Source: Timema cristinae
Taxonomy: Eukaryota > Arthropoda > Insecta > Phasmatodea > Timematidae
Length of the DNA stretch: 64,000 nt
Direction: 5' to 3'
Assembly: GCA_039000515.1 (NCBI GenBank)
Contig: JBCFYV010002255.1
Span: 19,128,390 to 19,192,389 of the forward strand
The stretch's first letter is position 1, and every line of letters begins with the position of its first letter. This document shows positions 20,196 to 31,014 of this stretch, one piece after another. The position numbers and the translations under genes are program-made. The notes beneath the pieces are model-generated. The model had not been told where the DNA came from. It saw only the letters and a program-made list of their open reading frames with translations, and did no database searches.

Positions 20196-20263
20196 AAAGA
20201 GTTCAGACAAAATGGCCCTTTAAAACACAATAATTTATTAGCTATTTCATATATGTGGTTCAT

Positions 20264-20560
20264 CATGGTGAGTCGGCTCCAGAACTCACCGTGTTATATA
20301 CTCTCCACTGCTGCCTGGCCTTGTCCAATGGGAGAAAAGGAAGCTTCCCATTTGTGCGGGAAAACGTGAGCGATAGTGGCCGCCAAGCGAGCCAATAGGA
20401 AGAAGAGTTCTCATGGGCCCTGAGTACAGTGGGGAACTCGTCATGGACGGCTCAGAGAACATGGACTGTGAGTCGGTCCAGGCAGAAGAGACGGTGGCCG
20501 GTGGGGCCTGTGCAAATGCGATGGAAAGATAGAAGGGCTGACTGAACAGTGAGGTACAAC
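20264..20560 (-). promoter_or_regulatory. Candidate TATA/CCAAT promoter reading toward the minisatellite
   Basis: On the minus strand TATATAA starts at 20300. An initiator-like CTCACC has its A at 20269, exactly 31 bp downstream. Two ATTGG (inverted CCAAT) boxes lie upstream at about 20334 and 20395. A GAAGCTTC heat-shock-element-like dyad lies at about 20340-20348. The island is clearly GC-richer than its flanks. An ATG at 20266 opens a 36-codon frame (MMNHIYEIANKLL and onward) of unknown worth. No product is assigned. Confidence 0.4.
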
Positions 20561-20632
20561 AAGCTGGTTTTAAATATATATCGTTGAAACAAAAACCATA
20601 ATTTTTTTTAAATAATTCTAACAATAATTTTA

Positions 20633-20850
20633 CAGCGTAGCTCAGTCAGTAGTGTGTCTACCTACTGAACTAAGGGTCACGGGTTTGATTTTTTTTATGA
20701 CCTAAAAATTGATCATTGAGGAAATATGAATTTACCCTTTCTCATTGATAAATTAATGGCCGGGGACTGGATGCTGTGCCTGCCCTAATCTTAAGTTAGA
20801 TTATAAGACAGATGAAGCCACGACAGGCCTAACCAGCTAGTAGTGGAAAA
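20633..20850 (+). mobile_element. SINE family F
   Basis: The head AGCGTAGCTCAGTCAGTAGT and the B-box-like GGTCACGGGTTTGATT are tRNA-like. The body includes GGCCGGGGACTGGATGC and ends near AACCAGCTAG. A related head is at 43752. Confidence 0.6.
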
Positions 20851-21639
20851 TATTACTTTAATAAAAAACTGATCCAGGCCACAGGTTGGAAACAGTAAAT
20901 GATGTAAATTAAAAAGTCTTATAGTGTAGCAAAATTACTATTTTTTACTTGTAGTTTTTTTGCAAATGTATTTTTTTATAATCCTCTACAAACTTAGGCT
21001 ATTTGGCTTGGTCATGAAAATGCCCTGTAGAAGTCTTCCTACCAGGATGAAGATTGTAAAAACCCATGGTAACATATGTTTATCTAGAATAGGAAACAAG
21101 GAAGGGGTAGTTTTGAAAACCATGTCAAGTTTTCAAGGTACAAATAGTAGTGACTGATAACTCGTCAGAGGAAGAGGTAAAGGGTTATCATTAGATAAAC
21201 AGGGTGAACGTGGGGTGAACTTAGGCTGCTTAGTTGGTTGCGTCAAGTTAAAATGCAACCCGCTTAGCAAAATAGCTTTGAAATATTGTAATAGGCAACG
21301 TTGCTAAATAAACGATCGTGATAGCAAGTGAGATATTTCAAGTCGAATGAAGCTGTTCAAATCTAGAAACTAAGTACTTAATTAAATTAATATCCTTGTA
21401 AGAAGTAACGTTTATAAAATACAAACTTATTTCTGTCTATAATATTATTATTAATTATTATTATTATTATTATTATTAAATCAAGATAAATTTGGTCACA
21501 CTAATTTAAAAAAAAAAGTACTTTATGTATTTTTGCCATCTCAGAAGATTCCAATATCGAATTTTAATTATGTCAATTTTTTACGTGAATTACTTAAAAT
21601 TTCCGCGAAACACCTCCTATAAGGCGTAACCTTCTTAAT
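20851..21639. other. No gene recognised
   Basis: AT-rich with an ATT run at 21443-21479. A 65-codon frame at 20960-21157 shows no recognisable domain. No element termini were seen. Confidence 0.5.
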
Positions 21640-21835
21640 AGATCTGAACTACCGATGAAGGAGAAATCGGAGTTCAAATTCCGGTTTGGTGTTTTGTGGC
21701 TGGTTTTTTTCAACTCTCCCTTCAAGAAAATGCGGCTATACAGCCATTAAATTATACCTTAAACTCTAACACACTAGCTTTAGTAAATATGCGTCCAATC
21801 CGAACGGGTAGTAGAAAGCAGTTCTAAGCAAAAAA
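21640..21835 (+). mobile_element. SINE family C, diverged, 5'-truncated
   Basis: GAACTACCGATGAAGGAG, GGAGTTCAAATTCCGG, and the tail CCGAACGGGTAGTAGAAAGC are in order. The first part of the head is lost. Confidence 0.6.
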
Positions 21836-21964
21836 AACTTAAGCAATGTTAAATCAAAACCGTCATATGGTTGAGAATGGAAAGTCTTGTCAAATTACCT
21901 CTTAGAAGTATTCAATGCCCTTAAACTCCTAAGTTCAACTCCAGAACTTGGCATTATAATCTAA

Positions 21965-22160
21965 AGAACAAAGATAGATAGGATAGTAATTGAGGAAATG
22001 CAGCCCACATTAGCGTGGTGAAAAGAAGGTGATATAGGAAATGTGTAAAATCTCCTCCAATGAACCTGGCCTAAATTCAAACTTCGATTTCTCCATCACT
22101 CGCACTCAAAATAAATTGCGAGCCTGTTGCCTTAGACCATGTGACAACTTGGGTGAAAAA
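21965..22160 (-). mobile_element. SINE family C, strongly diverged
   Basis: Minus-strand GTCACATGGTCTAAGGCAAC head and a body through AATGTGGGCTGCATTTCC. It lacks the terminal tail. Confidence 0.5.
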
Positions 22161-22499
22161 GGGCATTTGAATGAAAAAATATCACATTTTGAAATACATT
22201 TATATATGTATCTTTCTCTACGTGGACTTAATAAATAATATAGATCTAAACTATAATAGCTTTTATAAAACGTATCAAACATCTGTTTCTGATGGCTTTA
22301 AGTGGAAGAAAAAGGAAAAAAGAAAGAAAGAAAGAAGAAAGATGATTGAATTGCAATTTGCAGAGTTGAACGTTTTATACAAAAAAAGGAATTATTCTTT
22401 TAGATGAGAAAACGTTCCTCGTATAAAATCTCTTTTTTTCCTTAGAAAAGACAAAACAATAGAAAGTACAATATGTTCCAATAAAAAGTACTACATTTT

Positions 22500-22610
22500 A
22501 CAGCACATCCTCTAAGGTTAAACCTCCCTAATCCCTAACATATTAAAGTAATTAGTAGAGTAAATAGGCGTCTAACCCGAATAGGTAGTAAGACGCAGTG
22601 CTAAAAACAA
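22500..22610 (+). mobile_element. SINE family C 3' end
   Basis: TCCTCTAAGGTTAAACCTCC leads into AACCCGAATAGGTAGTAAG and ACGCAGTGCTAAAA. Only the last 110 bp remain. Confidence 0.65.
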
Positions 22611-22734
22611 ATTACCACCGGCTTTCCACGGGATTTAGTATCGAGTTTAAAATTTATTAAAATATAGTTAAAATAAATCAATTAAATAACTAGTGATGAT
22701 GATTATGTTTAATCCTAACTTAGGCCTACCATCC

Positions 22735-23085
22735 ATTTGGTGACTGAGCATTCGTTCGGTTAGCACCGCTCGCACCATCTGGTAGAAAACACATGGACTA
22801 GGGAAGTTCCTAAAAGGCGGTAGTCTCTTGTTACCTTCCGTACTGGGTTTCTAAGAGTGTGTGAGAAAGAACCTTCTTATTTTTCCGGGAAATGGATTTC
22901 ACATACCTTCCAGGGTTATTTTAATTACCACAATCGACGGTTTTATTCTCATACAAAGGAAGTTGTGCTACGGATTATATGGCTAAGTAAAAATCCGTCG
23001 GCCCCGGCTGGGTTTTATCCCATGATCATCAGGTCCTGGGACGAGTATTTTATCCCAAGACCACCGAGGTTAAAAATATATTTTA
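22735..23085 (-). mobile_element. SINE family D
   Basis: Minus-strand CCTCGGTGGTCTTGGGATAA head and a CCCAGCCGGGGCCGACGG region lead to AATCCGTAGCACAACTTCC. The body runs through CCGTCGATTGTGG and ends in the AGGTATGTGAAATCC area. Its relatives are at 29572 and 57063. The plus-strand 77-codon frame here is antisense. Confidence 0.68.
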
Positions 23086-23166
23086 AGTAATATAAATATA
23101 AATTACTAATTACAAACGCATATATTATTTGGTCTGCAAGTCATCTTGCATCTACTATTATTATTA

Positions 23167-23316
23167 TATTATTATTATCATTGATGTTTTTATTAATATT
23201 GATATTACCCATCAAAGGGACTTCTGCAGATAGCATAACTTGACGTATGAATTAAATATCTGGTAACTTTTTCTGGCTCTCAGATGTCGTTCCTACTAAA
23301 ATTGGACTGTAGCATA
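23167..23316 (+). mobile_element. MITE of the TACAGTCCAAT family, right half
   Basis: CAGATAGCATAACTTGACGT, ATGAATTAAATATCTGG and the end TACTAAAATTGGACTGTA match the family. The left inverted end is not found. Confidence 0.58.
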
Positions 23317-23369
23317 GGTATTGTTCCACGGTTTCGGATTAATTTGTTTCTGAGGTACCTCAACAAGTA

Positions 23370-23530
23370 AGTATCGGCTAATAGAGTGGTTATCAAACAT
23401 TTTGTAGATTGTACCCCTTAGCCAAGACTAAATGTCTAATGTACCCCTAAGATACATATTTTTCTTCAAACGACAAATACTAGGTAATCAAAGAAGAAAA
23501 TTTCACTTGGTCGCCTTGAAAATTAACCGC
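23370..23530. mobile_element. hAT-like terminal fragment
   Basis: GAGTGGTTATCAAACATTTT followed by GTACCCCTTAGCC resembles hAT ends of the CAGTGGTTCTCAAAC...CCCCTTAG kind. Only one end is seen, so this is tentative. Confidence 0.3.
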
Positions 23531-23547
23531 CACGTTTGGTTGTCATT

Positions 23548-23691
23548 TTGCCAATTTAGAAATGAGTAAAGTATCGATAATTTTCTTCAGATTCTTGAAA
23601 TGAGTGAAGTAAAGATATTGATTCTTCCTACACTATAAATGAGTATAAATAAGGTAATATAATATAATTATATAATTTCTACTTATACAAG

Positions 23692-23734
<43 letters not shown>

Positions 23735-24275
23735 TATTATTATTAGCACCGCGTCTTACTACCCGTTCGGGTTATACGCACTTACGCTAATGTGTAATGG
23801 TAGGGTGATTGTGAGATGAAATGAAGGACCTACAGTTTAACGTGGAATCCGAACCACGGTGGAGGCCTGGCGTTCCCCACATTCACAAGATGTCTTGTCA
23901 GAGGTGAAGGAAGGGTTTGGAAATCAGATAAATTTGTCTTGGGACCGAGGATTGAACCCCGGCCACCAGCACAGAAGTCTGACACCTTACCCCTAGACCA
24001 CCAGGTCACCTACTTATACAAGAAATGAATAACGTATCTATTCTTTTCTTTCGATACTAGAAATGAGTGAGGTATCGATCATTTTATTTAGATATTAGAA
24101 ATGAGTAAAACATCGATATTTTCTCTCGATATTAAAATGATAAGTATCGATCATATTCTCTTAATTAAAGATCAAATATCGATACTTTTCTTCCTAGACT
24201 AAAAAGAAATATGTTAAGTATCGATACCTTTCTTTCGATACTAGAAATGATTAATAGATTCTGTTCTTTCGATAC
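23548..24275 (+). repeat. 38-bp TATCGATA-bearing tandem array, split by a SINE
   Basis: AAATGAG or its variants recur at 23560, 23598, 23638, then 24023, 24061, 24099, 24135, 24206 and 24244. The spacing is about 38 bp, or double that. Most units carry TATCGAT, and TATCGATA is present several times. The family B SINE at 23693-24009 interrupts the array. TATCGATA is the Drosophila DREF/BEAF recognition core; whether it is bound here is unknown. Confidence 0.8.
23693..24009 (-). mobile_element. SINE family B, full length with TSD and long tail
   Basis: The 14-bp duplication CTACTTATACAAGA lies at 23679-23692 and 24010-24023. The head, B box and shared tail are complete, and the ATT tail exceeds 50 bp. 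The long tail and perfect duplication indicate a recent insertion. Confidence 0.93.
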
Positions 24276-24635
24276 ACTAGCTCAACACGTGCTGTTCCAC
24301 TGTTTCCAGGAGGTCTAAAGAGTGTGAATGAATGCTAAGAAGAAGGAAAAAACCCAGAGATAACAAATACATCTATGTTGGAGGGTTTCTATAAACAACC
24401 GTCAGCGTTGTGTTTTCAGCGTGTGTTTGGCTGTGTTGGCTGTTTGGCTCACGTCGTAAACAACTGTCAAGCTCAACTTGACACAAAATGCGTTTTTGGG
24501 AGAAACATTTTGGTAGGAAATAGTTCCGTAACTTGGGGATACGTTTCTTTATGGCCCTGAGAAATATGACATTTTTACTTACAAATGTTTAAAGATCTCA
24601 TCTCAATATCGACTAACCGGAATATATATATTTAA
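24276..24635. other. Unassigned unique sequence
   Basis: A 61-codon frame (24375-24560) includes CFQRVFGCVGCLAHVVNN but no known domain, and neither splice signals nor a homologue are evident. Confidence 0.4.
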
Positions 24636-25160
24636 CACCACGTTCGTGTTATACGCCTATTTACTAATTACGCTAGTTATTATTATTATTATTAGCACCG
24701 CGTCTTACTACCCGTTCGGCTTATACGCACTTACGCTAATGTGTAATGGTAGGGTGATTGTGTAATGAAATGAAGGACCTACAGTTTAACGTTGAATCCG
24801 AACCACGGTGGAGGCTTGACATTCCCCACATTCACAAGATGTCTTGTCGGAGGTGAAGGAAGGGTTTGGAAATCAGATAAATCTGTGCCAGGACCGAGGA
24901 TTGAACCCCGGCCGCCAGCACAGAAGTCTGACACCTTACCCCTAGACCACCAGGTCACCAATTTCACTAATGAGTTAGGGATGAGGAAGATTGACTTTAG
25001 AGGAATTGTACTTACATTTGCACGGAAGGAGTGTGGGAAATGATTTAGAGGAACCCACCCTTAGTGTATCCGACCGGGATCGAACCACGATCTCCCCGTC
25101 ATTGGTAGTCTAGTCTATTGCGAGAGTGACGCCTTAGACCATGCAGCCACCGAAGTGGTT
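24636..25160 (-). mobile_element. SINE family C with nested SINE family B
   Basis: The tail (plus CACCACGTTCGTGTTATACG) at 24636-24678 is separated from the body and head (24958-25160, head CACTTCGGTGGCTGCATGG on minus) by a complete family B copy. This shows C older than B. Confidence 0.75.
24679..24957 (-). mobile_element. SINE family B, full length, nested
   Basis: Complete from GGTGACCTGGTGGTCTAGG (minus) to the ATT tail. Flanks are SINE C sequence, and no clean duplication longer than a few bases was found. Confidence 0.9.
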
Positions 25161-25181
25161 TTTTATAAATTACTAGCTAGA

Positions 25182-25560
25182 GCACCCAGCGCTGCCCCGG
25201 TAGAAATTTATCTTCTTTTAATTAATTTAAAACAATTCTACCTAATGCAAAAATTTAAAATTCCGGCTTCAAGGAACACATGTTCGTGCACAGGGGGATA
25301 CTAATTTTTTTAAATTTTCAGGCCTTTGCATGCGGTAGATTTACGCGCTTTCCGTGGTTACTACAGGATGTTTCACTCGCTCTCGGCCCCTGAGTTTCAC
25401 TTATAATTTTGCAAACTAATTGACATAATTGGTGTATGATACACACTAAGGGAGTCGATAACAAGTGAAACATCGCTAATTTTTTGATTAAGGCATATAA
25501 TGTTCTTATTCTAAATATAAGATTATATCAGCACGCGACTTACAAACTAACCTAACCCAG
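25182..25560 (-). mobile_element. Possible Helitron 3' end
   Basis: The minus strand ends CCGGGGCAGCGCTGGGTGCT followed by CTAGCTAGT, a GC-rich hairpin-prone segment before CTAG and T. The 5' terminus was not located, so the extent is a guess. Confidence 0.3.
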
Positions 25561-25644
25561 GACAGAACGTATACAACCATAACTAGCATATAGATATAAA
25601 TAATATTTAGATATCAGGACGAGTCTATAAATAAATAATAAATA

Positions 25645-25870
25645 CAGGATGTCCGAAAACTATCTTCACAGCTTTGATATTAACTGAAATATCTACTAAT
25701 TAATTAACTATCACACATATAATTTACTAAACAAAGAAATGTATACACCCAAACCCCAAAGTTACTTTTTTTCATATATAGGTAACAAAGTTACAAACAT
25801 TCATTCAATATGAGCACCATTAATGATTCGCAAAGTATCCAGGCGCTAATCTAAATGATGTCATTGTAAA
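25645..25870 (-). pseudogene. Mariner-like 3' terminal fragment
   Basis: CAGGATGTCCGAAAACTATC at 25645, next to a TA, is a mariner-type inverted terminus. Inside, the minus strand encodes RLDTLRIINGAHIE and a stop at 25803-25801. This matches the C-terminus of a common arthropod mariner-like transposase family (...NGAHIE). Everything upstream of that tail is missing or decayed. Confidence 0.6.
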
Positions 25871-26109
25871 GATAATTTTCGAATAAAATCCTACTATAAG
25901 CTCCCCGTCTAGGTGGGCACAAATTCAACAGTCTCGTCTTGTCTGGTCTGTCAATTACGTGATGGTCGGGGCTCAAATCCTGACCTATATATTGAGTTTT
26001 TTTTTTTTACTAAACGGCTTACACTATCCCACCAAATGAATGCCAAAATGCAGGTGCATTTTCTCTAACTTTTCCTTCCTAATTCTTACCTCATTAAAGT
26101 AAATATACC

Positions 26110-26335
26110 CGCTTCAGTGGCCGCATGTCTAAGGCGTCATTCGCGTGTTGAACTAGACAACCGATGGTAGGGAGATCGGGATTCGAATCCTAGTTGGGTG
26201 TACTGAAGGTTGGATTGCACGCAAATACGTGTACACTTCCCCTAAATTAAACCTTCCTCATCCTTAGCTTACTAGAGTAATTAGTACGTATGCGTATAAC
26301 CTGAACAGGTAGTAAGACGGGTGCTAAATAAAAAT
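26110..26335 (+). mobile_element. SINE family C
   Basis: The head GCTTCAGTGGCCGCATGTCT, the B box GGGATTCGAATCC and the tail CCTGAACAGGTAGTAAGAC are present, followed by AAATAAAAATAATAA. Confidence 0.78.
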
Positions 26336-26553
26336 AATAAAAAGAGTTCACATGTGTATAGCTTGTAAGGACAGTAAAAGACACGGAGTACACAAATAAA
26401 TCACTAGTGTTAAACGCACAAATAAATAATAACTCCGTAGAACAGTCAACGCCAGAACAAAATATACCATACAGCAAGTCCTTGGAGAGATTGTAAACAA
26501 TTCTCACCCTTATATTTCATTCCATACGCTTCTCTATTGTTTATTAACACACG

Positions 26554-27763
26554 CAGGGCTGCCCTTAGGGGTGTGCAATCGGTGCGGCCTTACGAGGCCC
26601 TGCAATTTAGGGGGTCCTGCGCTTGCTTAGGTGACAGAAGAAAAAAATAGGTTGAGTTGGGGAATAATGTAATAGCGCACTCGTATAGAAAGTAGGCTCC
26701 CTATATAGGCGATCCAGCAAATATTGTCAGTGTGTAAGAACAAATAAAACATAATCATGTGGTTTGATTTATTGAACAAGTGAAGCGAGAACTCAGTTTT
26801 AAGGCCCTTGGCCCTGTCGAGGGCATGTCTAAAACCTATATTATGGAATGGTGGGTGGGAGGGTGAAAGGCGTGGCGTGGCGTGGCTTCACATCTGACCA
26901 ACATATCCTTCGCGCCAACAATAACAGGTGGATACAGAAACCGTAAATGGCGCTAGCTACCAAACAGGTCTTGCGGAAAAATCATACGTTGGAAATATCA
27001 CTTTTTCTCGAGAATGAGTAAATATTTATGTTAATATTTTAAACACCCCTTCTTAGTTATTATATAGATGTTTATTATTTGTTACATTTTCTTATTTTTT
27101 GTTATGAAGCCGGCAGTTTTCTATTGAATAATGTCAATTTTATCGATATTTGATCACTGTTAAAATTATAGAGGAGGTGTGTGTATAGAAAGTATAACTT
27201 AATCAACATGCTTCTATTCTTGAACAAAACTGTTTCCGAAAAGAAAATTGCAAAATAACAATTCTTAAAGATAACCGTTTGTTCCCATGGCTCTGCATTT
27301 CTACGCCAAATGAAAAGGGCCAATCACCATAACTTCACTGATTTTGCATTTGTCTGTTTGTGGTGGATATCTCTGGCTATTACTTTTTTAGCGCATTCAA
27401 CGATTTAATTCAAATTTGGCAGATATGTTCTTTGTACCTTTATAGATCAAGTTCTTAGAGGGAGAGGATAAATTTAACAAAGGGTTGGATATAAATCAAA
27501 CCTTATATAATGACAAACACAGCTCCAAGCATTAACTAATTATAACATATTATATCTACCTTTTAGGGAATTTCCTATTATCCTGTACAGTTAAAAATTG
27601 GTTTACAGGTGCAAACTACTGTAAAAACATTAAATAAACATTAGTTTTTAGTTTATTATTTTTGTGGATTGGAGGGGAGGGAAGAAGATAAATGGGGGCC
27701 ACGTTAATTAAATGGGCCTAGCCCCCCCCCCCTCTCTCCTCCGCGTCTGCTAAGGGTGGCCCT
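26554..27763. mobile_element. Possible hAT-like non-autonomous element
   Basis: The left CAGGGCTGCCCTTAGGGGTG and right CTAAGGGTGGCCCT are imperfect inverted ends of a design common among hAT repeats. About 1.2 kb of AT-rich interior lacks a transposase. No 8-bp duplication is convincing, so boundaries are tentative. Confidence 0.42.
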
Positions 27764-27892
27764 TAACTCCTGGTGGAAAGATGTCTTCCGACCCTAATAT
27801 TAAGCGTAGCTGCAAACAACGCTTTCTAAACAGTAAGTTTTCAAAGCTACTTTATTTATATGATTAAAACAGAGATAATCAATAAATTAATA

Positions 27893-28122
27893 CCCGATTC
27901 AGTGGCCGCATGGTCAAAGGCGATACTCTCGAAATAATCTAGACTGCCGAATACGGGTAGAGCGTGGTTCAATCATGGTTGGGTGCACTGAGGGTGGTTT
28001 TCCCCTCTATATATGCACATGTGAGTGCACTTCCTCTAAATTAAACCTTTCTGACCCCTATAACAGTGTAATTTGTATATATGGGTATAACCTGAACGGG
28101 TAGTAAGACGCTATGTTAAAAA
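27893..28122 (+). mobile_element. SINE family C
   Basis: Head CGATTCAGTGGCCGCATGG, decayed B box GTGGTTCAATCATGG, GCACTGAGGGTGG body and tail CCTGAACGGGTAGTAAGAC. Confidence 0.78.
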
Positions 28123-28350
28123 AAAATTAATCTAAGGCTTAGGAATGAAATAGGTAGGTACACCCTAATTTTCTTACGAATGTACTGGACAAACCCAAAA
28201 TACTAGTACTGCTTTCATGTATTGATTCATCGAGTCTTATGATGCATATAGGTGACCCTCCTTCCCCACATCCCGATCCTACATTACACATACGAACTTA
28301 CATTTAGAAAATAAATGTCTGGGCATGACCCTGAATATAGTATTTACACA

Positions 28351-29203
28351 CTAGGGTTCCCAACTGGTGGTTCGTGGGCCCATTGGTGCCGATCCCAAAA
28401 GAGATTTATGCCTAGCTATATATAACTTTTATTTTAGAAATTCGTTTGAAAATTACAATCATTTAATTTATCTTAGAATACTATTTTTTTTTTTTTAATG
28501 CCTTTAAGTCTCCTTGGGTTGATTCGTGGGTCAAACAGCTACTATATGTTCGTGGAAGAATCCAATCAAACCGGTACCTTCAATTAATGTTTGTTGTATT
28601 TATTTACGTAATTATATGTGTGTTTGTTGGTGCGCTAATGTGTAGAATGAAATTGAATCCAAAGAAGGATTTTTTAATTTAATCAGAATGCTATAGCTGA
28701 TTTAAACAGGTCACAACCGTCAAAAGTGAATGCGTGAAAAGTTGACAAAATATTATAATCAATAATTATTGTTAATGAAATAAGAACTAGAACTAGGTTT
28801 GACCCAAACTAGGCCTGCTATTGGGGAAAATATGGGCTTTACCCTCAATCCTTGTACCTTTCCTCTCCTTCTTCCGCGGAACAATATTAATTTTGCTGCT
28901 CCGTTAAGGATGTTAATTACCTGTGACGTCAAGGCAAATCAAGATAGAATTTTCCCATGTTCATGTATCTATGTTTTATTCGTTTTATTTATTAAACTAA
29001 CATTTTTTTAAATAATATGTACATTAGGGTGAAATACTCATTGTCTGACCACTCTTTTCTATTTTGTACATTAGTGTCATAAGTGTGATAGTTCTTAGAA
29101 TGCTTGAGTGCATATAGTTAAGTTAATACCCACTTTTCAAAATATCTTCGAAATAACCAATTAGACAACGTCGTTAATATTTTAAAAAGCTTGAGAACCA
29201 CTG
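28351..29203. mobile_element. Possible hAT-like element
   Basis: CTAGGGTTCCCAACTGGTGG at the left and, inverted, CAGTGGTTCTCAAGC at the right (29203 leftwards) resemble hAT ends. The flanking octamers match poorly. The interior holds a 70-codon frame (28799-29011) of no recognised family. Confidence 0.35.
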
Positions 29204-29219
29204 ATTAAACGATGTTTTC

Positions 29220-29420
29220 AAGACGGGTAGTATGTTGCGTCACGCGTGCTGTAAACTCGACTTGGCTTTATAACGAACGGTGGTTAAGCAACTGCGCATG
29301 CGCTCAACAATCATGATATCAGAGTATCGAATCGTAAGAAATGTATTTGGAATCAATGCCTGCCGCGAAGCGAGGAAACCACACGAATTGAAAAGAGCTC
29401 TCGGCAAATCGTTCACATAA
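29220..29420. promoter_or_regulatory. Small GC-richer island with NRF-1-like palindrome
   Basis: TGCGCATGCGC at 29293-29303 fits the NRF-1/Ewg core. The island also contains TGCGTCACGCGTG. No start site or exon was identified, so promoter status is only possible. Confidence 0.2.
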
Positions 29421-29571
29421 ATCTCGTTAGTTTTAGAACGGGTGCGTCCATTTCTTAAGGGGGTGGTTAGAGATTTCGGCTACATGCCATGGGGTCCCTG
29501 GTTCAATATTAGGTAGAGCTTAGATATCTCATCCGTAAACTAATATCCTACTAATTCCTTTAACTCCCAAT

Positions 29572-29880
29572 GTGGAGTCGACCTGAATTGTTTAGGGATA
29601 AAGTGCTCATCTCTGGACCCAATGTTCGTAGACTCAAACCCGGTTGGGGTCGAAGGAATTTTCTTGAGGGATAACAAATCCGTAGCACAACTTCCTTCGG
29701 AGGGAAAGTAAAGCCGTTCAGTCCCCTGTCGATTTGGGCATGTAAAAATACCCTGAAAGGTATGTGAAATACCTTTCCCGACAAAATTGGTAATCTCTTT
29801 CGCTAATAGAAATTATCATGTTCTGGTATAATCATTTATTTCAGAAAGCGCATATTAAATATCTCAAATAAATAAATCCT
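29572..29880 (+). mobile_element. SINE family D
   Basis: AAGTGCTCATCTCTGGACC, CAAACCCGGTTGGGGTCG, AATCCGTAGCACAACTTCC and AGGTATGTGAAATACC follow in family order. The 3' end runs into CAAATAAATAAATCC. The antisense 74-codon frame is a shadow. Confidence 0.72.
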
Positions 29881-30734
29881 GATGTGGAAAAAATTGCCAC
29901 ACCAAATTTTCGTTATCTGGCTATTTTTTGTCTCCCCTATTATTTGGGTCCCATTACCCGGTTAAGCAACCCTGCTCTAAATAGGCCTGCCTACACCCGA
30001 CCAAGATTCAAACAACCTTGAGCTCCTCGATCCAACCTATTGTGACAGTGACGTCACCTTCGGTGTGCAAATTGGCAATAAATAGTTCTCATTTTGTAAT
30101 TGTTCGGATTCCAACAACTTATATATTTCTGCACGATGCTTTGAGCGTAGAATGTTTGTAGTATCTGGCACAAGTAACGCGTGTGAAAGTTCTGGGATTT
30201 GAATACGGTACCAAGAAAATATTTGGACTTAATCTAGAACAGCTTGGGTAGTTATTATTAACAAAAAGCCCGAGAATTTTAATGTGTACTTTTTGCTGAC
30301 CCAACTAAATGATTGAGCTATTTTGTCTCATTTTTACAACATATAGATCGATTAAATTATAATAAGGTAATATCGCTCTGACGCTGAGCAATAGTGACAT
30401 TTCCATTACAGTAACAATAATGTATTCATATATAAATTGTTACCAACACAAAAATACTGTTACTGGAAAAAATATATATCCTTTATTATGATGCATAATT
30501 TTTTTAAATTATATTATTATTTGGATGAATACTGGTGTAAATATATTGTCTCAAATATATAGATTATTTGTCATGTCAAACTCTCCCCAGACATACACTT
30601 TAAACAAAATTGTTATACCCATTTTTTTTAAATCCAATCTTCAACAATCACTCATATGTAAACTACCCGTGACTAGCGTTCATCAAACAAGTTCAACTCG
30701 GCTCTCGGCTCGCATCAGCGTTTTTTGTGAGTGT
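29881..30734. other. Mostly unassigned; one SINE C head remnant
   Basis: A minus-strand family C head piece is visible near 29985-30065 (plus CACCCGACCAAGATTCAAAC). The remainder is AT-rich with no recognised exon. Confidence 0.4.
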
Positions 30735-30754
30735 GTGAGTGTGTGATGGTGGTG

Positions 30755-30832
<78 letters not shown>

Positions 30833-30834
30833 CG
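30735..30834. repeat. (GT)n microsatellite
   Basis: A GT run of about 80 bp ends in GCGCGCGCG, a potential Z-DNA-forming tract. Valine/cysteine-rich frames across it are artefacts. Confidence 0.95.
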
Positions 30835-30968
30835 AGGTATGGGAGTAAGAGGGAAAATAAAAGAACTACGATATGTCAGAAATGTATGCAGTGCATCATT
30901 GATTTCTATAATATAACTGGATGGACATTATGTGGCTGAAATTTTCGAGCTGTCGTCTGCATACCATT

Positions 30969-31014
30969 GTGTAAGAGAGAAGGAAACTTTCAGGTTTCTC
31001 TTTCTCTCTTACAC
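30969..31014. repeat. Short near-perfect hairpin
   Basis: GTGTAAGAGAGAAGGAAAC and, 6 bases later, GTTTCTCTTTCTCTCTTACAC form an 18-19 bp stem with small asymmetry. It is too short for a typical insect pre-miRNA. It may be a foldback remnant. Confidence 0.6.

Noticed and set aside
24375..24560. Cys-rich 61-residue secreted peptide
   Set aside because: The frame lacks a convincing signal peptide, splice signals or promoter. The cysteines may be incidental.
29293..29303. NRF-1 palindrome as proof of a promoter
   Set aside because: A single short palindrome without a start site, exon or conservation evidence. Kept only as a low-confidence regulatory candidate.
30731..30939. Cys/Val-rich frames across the GT run
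   Set aside because: Pure microsatellite translation.
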